From an uncultured Candidatus Melainabacteria bacterium (GTDB lineage Bacteria > Cyanobacteriota > Vampirovibrionia > Gastranaerophilales > Gastranaerophilaceae): a stretch of DNA of 10,212 nucleotides. The position numbers were made by a program, and so were the translations under genes. This document shows positions 1 through 6,727 of this stretch, in pieces; the first letter of the stretch is position 1; each line of letters begins with the position of its first letter. The DNA lies in NCBI GenBank assembly GCA_937898445.1, contig CALEJY010000128.1, forward strand, positions 1 to 10,212. The letters are read 5' to 3'. Under the pieces are notes generated by a model, which saw only the letters and a list, made by a program, of their open reading frames with translations, was not told the DNA's origin and did not search any database.

Positions 1-2
1 AA

Positions 3-836
3 GATGTTATTAATTCTTTCAAAAATTTGCGAATAATTTCTACACGCTCAACCGGAGTTGATCATATTAACAAAAAAGCTGCTGATGCTAAAAATATTGC
101 GGTTGTTAATGTTGAGGGTTATGGCGCAAGACCTGTTGCACAATATACAATTGGGTTGATTTTGGCTCTTGTAAGGCAAATTATACCTGCATCTGAATAT
201 TTGAAATCAGAAAACAGAACCTGTCAAAGTTTTGTCGGGCGTGATATTTCAAAGTTTACGATAGGGATTGTCGGTGCCGGCAGTATTGGTTTTGCGGTTG
301 CAAAACTTGCTATTGCTTTTGGGATGAAAGTTTTAGCTTATGATGTCGCTGAAAGACAAGAATTGACTGAAAAATATGATATTAAATATGTAGATTTTAA
401 TACTTTGTTGAGGGAAGCTGATATTGTTTCAATTCATATTCCTTATACGGGTGAAAACAAAGATATGTTTGGGTTTGAACAATTTAGTATAATGAAAAAT
501 ACAGCGTATTTGATTAATACTTCTCGTGGAGAAATAGTGAATATAAAAGATTTGTACAATGCGGTTACAAAGGGTGCAATTAAAGGAGCTGCGCTAGATG
601 TTGTGACATGTGAATATTTTAATTTTAAATGTTCAAATTTATCCCAAACTTTATATAACAATTTTGATTGCGTTGAAGAATCAAAAATTTTGCGAGAATT
701 TGTAAAACATCCTGATGTTATTGTAACCCCACATATTGCTTACGAAACTCAAGATGCAATTGATTATATTTTAGAAGTTACATTTATTGCAATTTCTGAT
801 ATCGTGAAAGGTGGAAATTCGTATCGGGTTAATTGA
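3..836 (+). CDS. D-2-hydroxyacid dehydrogenase, D-lactate dehydrogenase-like (5' end outside window)
   Basis: NAD-dependent enzyme of the D-isomer 2-hydroxyacid dehydrogenase family; the D-lactate dehydrogenase branch fits best, so the likely reaction is pyruvate plus NADH to D-lactate in the cytoplasm. The frame is open to the left edge (first whole codon at base 3), so the true start and most of the N-terminal substrate domain are missing; the TTG at 27 is not a credible start because STGVDHIN just after it is an internal family motif. Counting from that TTG, the Rossmann motif IVGAGSIG lies at 81-88, the substrate-binding Arg of NTSRGE at 167, the catalytic Glu at 196 and the catalytic His of TPHIAYE at 236. 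About 25 residues (197-220) between Glu and His are longer than in many relatives, as in some lactate dehydrogenases. The gene ends TGA-TAG, two stops in a row. Phosphoglycerate or VanH-type dehydrogenases are less likely alternatives. Confidence 0.88.
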   Translation, partial: DVINSFKNLRIISTRSTGVDHINKKAADAKNIAVVNVEGYGARPVAQYTIGLILALVRQIIPASEYLKSENRTCQSFVGRDISKFTIGIVGAGSIGFAVAKLAIAFGMKVLAYDVAERQELTEKYDIKYVDFNTLLREADIVSIHIPYTGENKDMFGFEQFSIMKNTAYLINTSRGEIVNIKDLYNAVTKGAIKGAALDVVTCEYFNFKCSNLSQTLYNNFDCVEESKILREFVKHPDVIVTPHIAYETQDAIDYILEVTFIAISDIVKGGNSYRVN

Positions 837-846
837 TAGTTTTTGA

Positions 847-875
847 TTGACAATTCGCCAGCAAATTTATATAAT
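847..875 (+). promoter_or_regulatory. perfect sigma70 promoter for hisS
   Basis: TTGACA at 847-852, a 17-base spacer and TATAAT at 870-875 match the consensus at all twelve positions. It lies in the 45-base gap between the dehydrogenase stop and the hisS start. The last T of the -10 is 7 bases before the A of the hisS ATG at 882, so transcription should begin at or within a base or so of the start codon. No Shine-Dalgarno lies before that ATG, consistent with a leaderless mRNA. Confidence 0.88.
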
Positions 876-881
876 AGTTTT

Positions 882-2123
882 ATGGCTAAGATAATTAAAG
901 TACAAAAAGGGACAAAAGACATTTTACCTCAAGAAGTTGAACAATGGCACAGACTTGAGAAAAATGCTTTAGATATATTTACCCGTTACGGATATAAAGA
1001 AATCAGAACACCGATTTTTGAGGCAACAGAATTGTTTGCTCGTGGAGTTGGTGACACAACAGATATTGTCAACAAAGAAATGTACACTTTTGAAAAAAGT
1101 GATCGTTCTTTGACACTAAGACCTGAAAATACTGCAGGGGTTGTTCGTTCGTTTATAGAGAACGGTATGGCAAGACTTTCTGCACCTGTAAAACTTTGGT
1201 ACAAAGGACCGATGTTCAGATATGAACGCCCGCAAGCAGGCAGACAAAGACAATTCCATCAAGTTGGGGTTGAAATGTTTGGGATTAAAGAACCAACAGC
1301 TGATGCTGAAGCTATTTTGCTTGCGGTAAATTACTTGAAATCATTAGGTTTGAATGATTTGGAAGTAGAAATTAATTCTCTTGGTTGTCCAAAATGCCGT
1401 GAAGAATACAAGAGAAAAATTAAAGAAGTTTTGAAACCGGAATTTGACAATTTGTGTGAAGATTGCCAAAATCGTTATGAAAAAAATCCTTTGAGATTGC
1501 TAGATTGCAAGGTTGACACTTGCAAGGAGATTTTTGCAAAACCGGAAATTCAAAAAGTTATTCAATCTGATTTTATTTGTGAAGAATGTGCAGAGCATTA
1601 CACAACTCTAAAATCATATTTAGATAAATTAAATGTTCCATATGTTGAAAACAAACTTCTTGTAAGAGGTTTGGACTATTACAACAGAACTGTTTTTGAA
1701 ATAAAATCAAATAATTTAGGTTCACAAAACGCAGTTTGTGGCGGTGGTCGTTATGATAGCCTAGTTCGCAACTTGGGCGGAGAAGATACTCCGGCTGTCG
1801 GTTGGGCAATGGGAATGGAAAGATTAAATTCTTTGTTGCCGGATGTTGAACCTGAAAAGCTTGATGGTTATATCGTTTCAAATTCTTCTGCCGATGCTTT
1901 TGAATTAGCTCAAGAGTTGCGTTCAGAAGGTTTGAATGTTGAGTTTGATTTGGCAAACAAAAAATTCACAAAGCAGCTTGAAAAAGCACCTAAAGTTGCA
2001 AAATTTGCGCTAATTTTAGGCGAAGATGAAATCAAAGCCGGAAAAGTTGCTGTGAAAAACCTTGCGACATCAGAACAAGTTGCAGTTGCAAGAAAAGAAG
2101 TTGCCGGATTGATAAAACAGTAA
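882..2123 (+). CDS. hisS: histidyl-tRNA synthetase
   Basis: Class II aminoacyl-tRNA synthetase that charges tRNA-His with histidine in the cytoplasm; 413 residues, normal for a bacterial HisRS. The N-terminus (VQKGTKDILPQE, 7-18) is typical. Class II motif 2 is at about 106-127 (FRYERPQAGRQRQFHQ), the histidine-specific motifs are RGLDYYNRTVFE (262-273) and CGGGRYDSL (286-294), and motif 3 is AVGWAMGMERL (305-315). The insert at 166-236 carries paired cysteines (CPKC, CEDC, CEEC), seen in many bacterial HisRS. The anticodon-binding domain begins near 328. I chose the ATG at 882 because it gives the standard N-terminus; a TTG at 843 would add 13 residues, but it lies upstream of the promoter -35. 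Two small genes follow closely (14-base gap to the first), suggesting an operon. Confidence 0.97.
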   Translation: MAKIIKVQKGTKDILPQEVEQWHRLEKNALDIFTRYGYKEIRTPIFEATELFARGVGDTTDIVNKEMYTFEKSDRSLTLRPENTAGVVRSFIENGMARLSAPVKLWYKGPMFRYERPQAGRQRQFHQVGVEMFGIKEPTADAEAILLAVNYLKSLGLNDLEVEINSLGCPKCREEYKRKIKEVLKPEFDNLCEDCQNRYEKNPLRLLDCKVDTCKEIFAKPEIQKVIQSDFICEECAEHYTTLKSYLDKLNVPYVENKLLVRGLDYYNRTVFEIKSNNLGSQNAVCGGGRYDSLVRNLGGEDTPAVGWAMGMERLNSLLPDVEPEKLDGYIVSNSSADAFELAQELRSEGLNVEFDLANKKFTKQLEKAPKVAKFALILGEDEIKAGKVAVKNLATSEQVAVARKEVAGLIKQ

Positions 2124-2137
2124 ACAGGAGAACAGTT

Positions 2138-2470
2138 ATGGGTGTAAACTCGGTTGATGAAGTAATTCTAAAACTTTGCAAGGCTTTTAATCGTGTTTTT
2201 AATGATTTTAAAGGCATATATTTGTTCGGCACTTTTTTAGACGGAAAAATGCACGAAGGCGAAGATATTGAACTTGTTGCAATTTTTGATATTGAGGACA
2301 AATCCAAAAGAGAACAAATTTGGCCTATAATTGGCAAAATTGAAACAGAACTTGATGTTTGCATAGATTTATACCCATATACGCCGGAAGCCTTCAAACA
2401 AGATGAAGAAATCTATGAAGAAGTTATGGCAGAAGGGGTGTTTTACAATAATAAAGGACAAAGAGGATAA
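2138..2470 (+). CDS. small nucleotidyltransferase-fold (MNT-like) protein, active site altered
   Basis: A 110-residue protein resembling minimal polymerase-beta-type nucleotidyltransferases (NTP_transf_2/MNT). The family signature is G-S, ten residues, D-x-D, then a third Asp on a later strand. Here G31-T32 replaces G-S, the ten-residue spacing is kept exactly, and D43-I44-E45 replaces D-x-D; the third Asp is D77 in CIDLYP. The usual Arg-Gly of the loop is Asp-Gly (35-36). The fold is probably right, but catalysis is uncertain: Thr and Glu are conservative changes that might still hold Mg2+, or the protein may only bind. Such proteins are often antitoxins of HEPN toxins, but no HEPN partner is visible; its neighbours are hisS (14 bases upstream) and a 70-residue unknown (4 bases downstream). 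Start is ATG with AGGAG at 2126-2130, seven bases before it. Confidence 0.72.
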   Translation: MGVNSVDEVILKLCKAFNRVFNDFKGIYLFGTFLDGKMHEGEDIELVAIFDIEDKSKREQIWPIIGKIETELDVCIDLYPYTPEAFKQDEEIYEEVMAEGVFYNNKGQRG

Positions 2471-2474
2471 AAAA

Positions 2475-2687
2475 ATGAGTCAAATTACAATTCGTTCAGA
2501 CAGAAAAGATGATTACACATTCTACTACAAAGGTGATGAAGTAACTTTAGGTGCAGGCAAAATCATCAGTATCGCAACAGGCTTGGATGATGTTGTTCTT
2601 CCAACTTGTGCAATGAAAATCATTAACAACTTAATCGTAATCAAAGAAGACGTAAAACACAAACACCACGACGAAGAAGAAAAATAG
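2475..2687 (+). CDS. 70-residue protein of unknown function with His/acidic tail
   Basis: I do not recognise a family. The start is the ATG at 2475, with AGAGG at 2462-2466 eight bases before it; the frame is open upstream to 2403, but that part only overlaps the preceding gene. No signal peptide or membrane helix is visible. Residues 14-56 alternate in a way that suggests a small beta-rich domain (YTFYYKGDEVTLGAGKI). The tail, HKHHDEEEK (62-70), could bind a metal. Codon use differs sharply from its neighbours: all three Tyr, both Asn, all three His and the single Phe codons end in C, and six of nine Ile codons are ATC. In an AT-rich genome this usually marks high expression or another origin, for instance phage. 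It follows the preceding stop by 4 bases, so it is probably cotranscribed with hisS, though a separate transcript cannot be excluded. Confidence 0.75.
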   Translation: MSQITIRSDRKDDYTFYYKGDEVTLGAGKIISIATGLDDVVLPTCAMKIINNLIVIKEDVKHKHHDEEEK

Positions 2688-2690
2688 GTA

Positions 2691-2760
2691 CTACGTACGT
2701 AGCCCACTGTGACGATGTTGGTTCATACTTCATATTCTGGTGTAGAGTTCTGCTACGCAC
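2691..2760 (+). repeat. dispersed intergenic repeat, copy 1
   Basis: This opens three bases after a stop codon with a perfect 12-base palindrome, CTACGTACGTAG (2691-2702). Bases 2698-2722 match 9136-9160 at 22 of 25 positions, and 2718-2760 match 9097-9136 with a small gap; both end in ACGCAC. The unit is about 62 bases, running from CGTAG to ACGCA. No U-tract follows the palindrome, so it is not an obvious terminator for the hisS operon. Confidence 0.7.
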
Positions 2761-2767
2761 ATAAATT

Positions 2768-2802
2768 TAGATGCCTAGATGCAAAGAGGCATAGAGGCGT
2801 AG
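2768..2802 (+). repeat. 8-base imperfect tandem repeat
   Basis: Four units in a row: TAGATGCC, TAGATGCA, AAGAGGCA, TAGAGGCG, followed by TAG. Related TAGATGC and AGGATGC words recur further along (about 2837-2857). The stretch has no plausible reading frame. It sits between the shared repeat and the hairpin pair, so essentially the whole 303-base gap is repeat-like DNA. Confidence 0.6.
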
Positions 2803-2897
2803 TCTGTATCAAAGCAGTTAGGCAGCTAAGATTATTAGATGCTTAGTGTAAGGATGCGAAGAAGTAAAGTCGGTTACGAGAAAAGAAATTTTTGTTT

Positions 2898-2970
2898 GTC
2901 ATTGCGAGCGAATGCGAAGCAATCCAGTGAAACAGTCATTACGAGGAGCGAAAAGCGACGTAGTAATCAC
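2898..2970 (+). repeat. two adjacent hairpin-forming intergenic repeats
   Basis: Two related units, both beginning GTCATT. Unit 1 (2898-2925) has arms ATTGC (2901-2905) and GCAAT (2919-2923). Unit 2 (2935-2970) has arms ATTAC (2938-2942) and GTAAT (2963-2967). Both interiors contain GAGCGAA-type words. The type (CATTGCGAG...GAAGCAATC) is a dispersed intergenic repeat known from several unrelated bacteria. Lying directly behind the minus-strand TPR gene (stop at 2991-2993), the pair could act as a 3' hairpin for that message, but no good U-tract follows. Confidence 0.75.
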
Positions 2971-2990
2971 ATTCAAAATGAAAATAGCAC

Positions 2991-4325
2991 CTAATCTTCG
3001 CTATCAATTATAATCTTGTAGTAAAAATCTGCTTTTGCAAATTTATTCACTGGTTTTTCTTTCCATAATTTCAGAGTTAAGACTGCCGGAAGGTATTTGA
3101 CTGTGAACATTTTGTCTGATTGCATTGGAGAGATGTTGTTGCAGCCGTCTTTATATCTGCAACTTCCTCCTAAATGCAAATAATCAGTAAACATTTGTAC
3201 TTCGTCTTTTACGCTTGCTCCGTTTTGGTACATCATTTCAGAGTTTTTCATTTCTACCATATAAACATATTTGTAGCCAAAATCAATTGCGTTAAGCCCT
3301 GACAATTGCAATGGATAACCGTATTCTTGCCCGTTTACGTTGGATCTGAAATTAGTGTAAATAGACGGAACTCTATATGTGGCAACGATAATTTTTTCTT
3401 TTGGATTGTAGCGTAATGTTGTTGGCAAAAACATTGCTGCTCCACTTTTACAGAAATCTCTGTTGTAATCATATTCCCACGGAGAATAAGCCATGCTTAT
3501 TCCGACTAAAGCATTCGGGTTGTTGACTTGTGCGCTGACTTTTGAATTGCCTTCAACTCGTTCGTGGTAATCTCCTGTGTAATTCAATTGGCTGCAAGGA
3601 TTTGTTCCCCACCAAGGTTTGTTATCTACAATTCCACCAAAAACACTTTGGTTTGGTTCATAGTTATTTGTTGCAAAAAGTGATTTTTTTACGTAATTTT
3701 TTCTCAAATCGTAAATCTGTTTTTTTGTTAAATAATTGTATGAAGAAGTCGGATTTACTGTTAAATTTTGATAACCTTCCGTACTGCCGATTTCAGGTTT
3801 TGGTTGGTTTGTAGTATCAGATTTGTTAGGTGTAAAAGCTTCTTCTCTAACGTTGTAATAGTCTGTTTTTTTCAACATTTTTTGATCGTTATATGAAAAC
3901 AATAACGAAGGACACATAAACCATAATGTTACGATAAGAATAATTATTTTAGATATAAATAAAACTTTTGGCGACAATTTTTCCAACAAATCAGGAGCAT
4001 TGTCTATTTTATCAATTATACTACCTTTTCCTGTTTTTATATCCATATAAGTATTACAAAATTCAATGCTTTGTTGGATGATATCTGCATTTATATTGTT
4101 AGGATCAATTTCCAATGCTTTTTCAAAACAATATTTTGCGTTTTTGTAATCACGTTCACATAGTTGATAATATACACCTAACCAATACCACGCATCAAAA
4201 TTTAATGGATCTTGATTAATAATATCTTGAAGTCTTGGAACGCATTGTCTTTTTTCTTCAGAACTTATTTTTTCATCCAATATTATTTCGGAAATTTCAT
4301 CTATTATGTTATCGTTTGTATTCAT
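2991..4325 (-). CDS. TPR plus single-pass membrane protein, unknown function
   Basis: 444 residues, not assigned to a named family. Visible order: an acidic N-terminus; a TPR-like unit at about 43-77 (AWYWLGVYYQL, then YKNAKYCFEKALEIDP); a hydrophobic helix at about 120-144; a Ser/Thr/Asn/Pro-rich linker (160-200); and a C-terminal region of about 240 residues with four cysteines (244, 292, 389, 395) that could form disulfides outside the cytoplasm. The inferred topology is cytoplasmic TPR, one membrane crossing and a large extracytoplasmic domain. The ATG directly follows the TAA of the upstream four-helix membrane gene (TAAATG), so translation is probably coupled and the two proteins likely work together. 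No close Shine-Dalgarno: AAGGG lies about 12 bases before the ATG. TPR proteins of this shape often scaffold envelope complexes, but nothing here identifies the partner beyond the neighbour. Confidence 0.85.
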   Translation of the reverse strand: MNTNDNIIDEISEIILDEKISSEEKRQCVPRLQDIINQDPLNFDAWYWLGVYYQLCERDYKNAKYCFEKALEIDPNNINADIIQQSIEFCNTYMDIKTGKGSIIDKIDNAPDLLEKLSPKVLFISKIIILIVTLWFMCPSLLFSYNDQKMLKKTDYYNVREEAFTPNKSDTTNQPKPEIGSTEGYQNLTVNPTSSYNYLTKKQIYDLRKNYVKKSLFATNNYEPNQSVFGGIVDNKPWWGTNPCSQLNYTGDYHERVEGNSKVSAQVNNPNALVGISMAYSPWEYDYNRDFCKSGAAMFLPTTLRYNPKEKIIVATYRVPSIYTNFRSNVNGQEYGYPLQLSGLNAIDFGYKYVYMVEMKNSEMMYQNGASVKDEVQMFTDYLHLGGSCRYKDGCNNISPMQSDKMFTVKYLPAVLTLKLWKEKPVNKFAKADFYYKIIIDSED

Positions 4326-5219
4326 TTATTTTCTTAAACCCTTATATCTGTTTTCGTTCCATTTGTCTGCAAGTAGTACAATGTCAAAAATAAAAGATGG
4401 TACAAAAAAGCCGATTATTGGAACTCCAAGTAACGCCCAAATCATTGTATCAGTACTGTTAAGGTCTTCCTGGAATGTGAACAAGAAAAACATTCCAATT
4501 GCAAAAAACACAACAGAAAGCCATTTAAATACAGTTTCTTGTCTGTTTGTAAGAATTTGCTTACAACCGACATTCATATAATCTTTAATTCTTTCTTCAA
4601 TGGCTTCAACTGTACCAACCCCTCCAAATCTGTAAGAGAAATTTTGAACAGCTCTACCATAATCAATTATTTTGTATATAAAATTTGTAAGATTAAGAGG
4701 TGTGTTTGAAAGAGTGAAATGTTTATTTTTTAAAACTGTAAAATAAAGCTTAACTTCTGACACCGCTGGGTATGAACCTGATTTAGTACGAACCATAACT
4801 GTATTCAAATTCATTTCGAGATTATTGATATCACTATATCCGCAAACAAAATTATATTGAGATTGGTTAAAATTGAATTTAACTCTATCTTGTAGGAAAT
4901 CTACAGATTTGAGATTGAGTTTTGATTTCATTGCGTTTAAGGCGTTTTGCCTTGAAATAATTGACCCAATAAATCCGATATATGCTATTAGTGGCAGAAT
5001 AATCATAATCAAATATGGTATAATAGGCTCATCTGAGATATCTGCCTGTAAAGCTTTAAACATTTCTACATACCATCTGAAAAAATCAGTTATAGAATAT
5101 TCTGAAATTGTAGTGGCGAAATACGCCCAAGCAAAGCCAATAGTAACTATTAAAGCAAACATTGCAAGACAAACTACAGACCTTTTTGACGTTTTAGTTG
5201 AAACATTATTTATGTGCAT
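4326..5219 (-). CDS. four-helix membrane protein, unknown function
   Basis: 297 residues with two hydrophobic helices near the N-terminus (about 13-36 and 67-88), a soluble central part (about 95-225) and two more helices (about 230-248 and 258-283). The N-terminal TSKRS before helix 1 and the Lys/Arg-rich C-terminus (NRYKGLRK) suggest both ends face the cytoplasm, placing the central domain there too and only short loops outside. The central region (KFNFNQSQYNFVCGYSDIN...) has no motif I recognise. It is the first gene of a two-gene unit behind a strong promoter (5241-5269), 64 bases after the rseP stop, and its stop abuts the start of the TPR protein. An AAGGG-like stretch 8-12 bases before the ATG is a weak Shine-Dalgarno. 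An enzyme or transporter role cannot be argued from sequence alone. Confidence 0.85.
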   Translation of the reverse strand: MHINNVSTKTSKRSVVCLAMFALIVTIGFAWAYFATTISEYSITDFFRWYVEMFKALQADISDEPIIPYLIMIILPLIAYIGFIGSIISRQNALNAMKSKLNLKSVDFLQDRVKFNFNQSQYNFVCGYSDINNLEMNLNTVMVRTKSGSYPAVSEVKLYFTVLKNKHFTLSNTPLNLTNFIYKIIDYGRAVQNFSYRFGGVGTVEAIEERIKDYMNVGCKQILTNRQETVFKWLSVVFFAIGMFFLFTFQEDLNSTDTMIWALLGVPIIGFFVPSFIFDIVLLADKWNENRYKGLRK

Positions 5220-5240
5220 CTAACCAACCCTTTTTTGTTG

Positions 5241-5269
5241 ATTATAACAAATTTTTTATAGGTTGTAAA
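5241..5269 (-). promoter_or_regulatory. strong extended -10 promoter for the two-gene membrane unit
   Basis: On the minus strand: TTTACA (5269-5264), a 17-base spacer and TATAAT (5246-5241), with TGT directly before the -10 (extended TGn). The expected start near 5234 gives a leader of about 15 bases before the ATG at 5219. This separates the membrane pair from the ffh-rseP cluster upstream. Confidence 0.82.
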
Positions 5270-5283
5270 GAGTGATAACTTAT

Positions 5284-6660
5284 TTAATGCATAAATAATG
5301 GTTTTACTAATACATAAATGTCGTTAAACAATACAAATATCAGCAATGCAATTAGTAGTGCGAAAAATACTGTCATTATTTTATTTGCGATTTCTTCGTC
5401 AACCGGTTTGCCTTGAATTTTTTCAATTAGCAAGAACAACAAATGTCCGCCATCCAATGCCGGAATTGGTAAAATGTTCAAAATCGCAAGGTTCATTGAA
5501 ATTACTGCAGTCAATAATATTCCATAAAAAATTCCTTCACTGTTAATAATATCGCCACCCATTTTGGTAATCAAAACAACACCGTGCATATTTTTTAGAG
5601 GAATTTTTCCTGTAAATAACTGTTTCAAAACAATTACCATTGATTTTGTTTCGTTATACAAATAATCATAACTTGTCTTAAACGCAGATTTGATACCGGT
5701 TACAGGAATAAGAATTTCTTTTCTGTCTAACGAAATTCCAATCAATCCCTCACTGTCGGAATAAACTGTTTTTAATTCAACAACTTTTCCATCTCTCAAA
5801 ACCTTAATATCTAAAGGTTTTTGAGTATCAGACAAAGCATAAGCAACATCTTTTAAAGAAAATGTTCCATCTGCTTCAATATATTTTTTATCCTTGATTT
5901 CATCACGTAATTTAATTTGGTTTTCAGATAGCTTAACTTCGTTTGGTTTATATAATTCAACCGTATTCAAAATATTGTCATTCAATACGACTTTTTGCTC
6001 TTTTTCAAGATTGTTCGGAATAGCAACAACCAAATCCTTTTCTATAATTTCATTTTCAGTAAAAGCATGGTTTACTGATTTTAAACTTTTATAATTTCTT
6101 TCAACAAGTTCTTCATTAGTTTTGCCATCAAAAGATGCGCTATACATAGCATACAAATTAACCGCATATTTTGTATTAATTTTTGAACCGTTAATTTCTA
6201 TAATCTTATCACCTTTTTGAATGCCTGATGACCAAACACTTGCCTCTTTTGGAGCAACAATATCAGTCACATACATATCAAATTTTTCAGATGGCATATT
6301 GTGCCACAAAAATGCAGTCATCAAAACTAAAACATAAGCACAAATTACGTTTGCAACAACGCCGGCAGAAAAGATTATTGCACGTTGCCAAACAGGTTTG
6401 TTCTGCAATCTTTCTGGAGAATCTTGAGGGACATCAGAATCTTTGTCATCATCAGGAAATGAAACATATCCGCCGAATAAAAAAGCGTGAATAACAAGGG
6501 TTAAATTCCCAACCTTCTTTTCCCACAAAGTCGGACCAATCGGCAAACCAATTCCAAACTTGTCAACCTTAACTTTAAACATCAACGCAGTCAAAAGATG
6601 GCCAAGCTCATGAACTAGTATTAAAAGCCCGATTAATAAAATCATTATTATGATAGACAT
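5284..6660 (-). CDS. rseP: site-2 intramembrane metalloprotease (RseP family)
   Basis: M50B zinc protease that cuts membrane-embedded substrates, typically anti-sigma factors or remnant signal peptides, in the inner membrane. The 458-residue product has the catalytic HELGH at 17-21 in helix 1, the FGGYV loop near 62-66, a helix at about 94-120, a PDZ-like region from about 128 (SSGIQKGDKIIEINGSKI at 144-161) and the third zinc ligand in PALDGGH (Asp 403), followed by a last helix at about 428-447. About 100 mostly polar residues (roughly 175-275) appear to interrupt the PDZ domain before its final strands (LDIKVLRDGKVVELK). I chose the ATG at 6660 because it has GGGAG five bases upstream and puts HELGH at the usual place; a further upstream ATG (6693) lies in a likely -10 element. 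It follows the TonB_C-like gene by 67 bases. Confidence 0.93.
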   Translation of the reverse strand: MSIIIMILLIGLLILVHELGHLLTALMFKVKVDKFGIGLPIGPTLWEKKVGNLTLVIHAFLFGGYVSFPDDDKDSDVPQDSPERLQNKPVWQRAIIFSAGVVANVICAYVLVLMTAFLWHNMPSEKFDMYVTDIVAPKEASVWSSGIQKGDKIIEINGSKINTKYAVNLYAMYSASFDGKTNEELVERNYKSLKSVNHAFTENEIIEKDLVVAIPNNLEKEQKVVLNDNILNTVELYKPNEVKLSENQIKLRDEIKDKKYIEADGTFSLKDVAYALSDTQKPLDIKVLRDGKVVELKTVYSDSEGLIGISLDRKEILIPVTGIKSAFKTSYDYLYNETKSMVIVLKQLFTGKIPLKNMHGVVLITKMGGDIINSEGIFYGILLTAVISMNLAILNILPIPALDGGHLLFLLIEKIQGKPVDEEIANKIMTVFFALLIALLIFVLFNDIYVLVKPLFMH

Positions 6661-6691
6661 AAATTCTCCCTCTAAAATTATCTGTATATAC

Positions 6692-6700
6692 ATTTTAGCA
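6692..6700 (-). promoter_or_regulatory. possible internal extended -10 promoter for rseP
   Basis: TGC-TAAAAT on the minus strand is an extended -10 with one mismatch to TATAAT, in the 67-base gap before rseP. No convincing -35 sits 17 bases upstream. A start near 6685 would give a leader of about 25 bases carrying the GGGAG site. rseP may therefore be transcribed both from ffh and on its own. Confidence 0.45.
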
Positions 6701-6727
6701 TAAACAAGATTATAAATCAGGGAGCAA

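Noticed and set aside
843..881. TTG at 843 as an earlier hisS start
   Set aside because: It lies upstream of the -35 element and has no ribosome binding site; the ATG at 882 gives the standard HisRS N-terminus.
2138..2687. Toxin-antitoxin pair formed by the nucleotidyltransferase-like protein and the 70-residue protein
   Set aside because: The second protein shows no HEPN features (no R-x4-6-H motif, too short), so the pairing is not supported.
2688..2990. CRISPR array in the repeat-rich gap
   Set aside because: The tandem units are 8 bases long without spacers, and the larger repeats are not regularly spaced.
6661..6693. ATG at 6693 as the rseP start
   Set aside because: It overlaps a likely -10 element and adds residues not typical of the family; the ATG at 6660 has a good GGGAG site.
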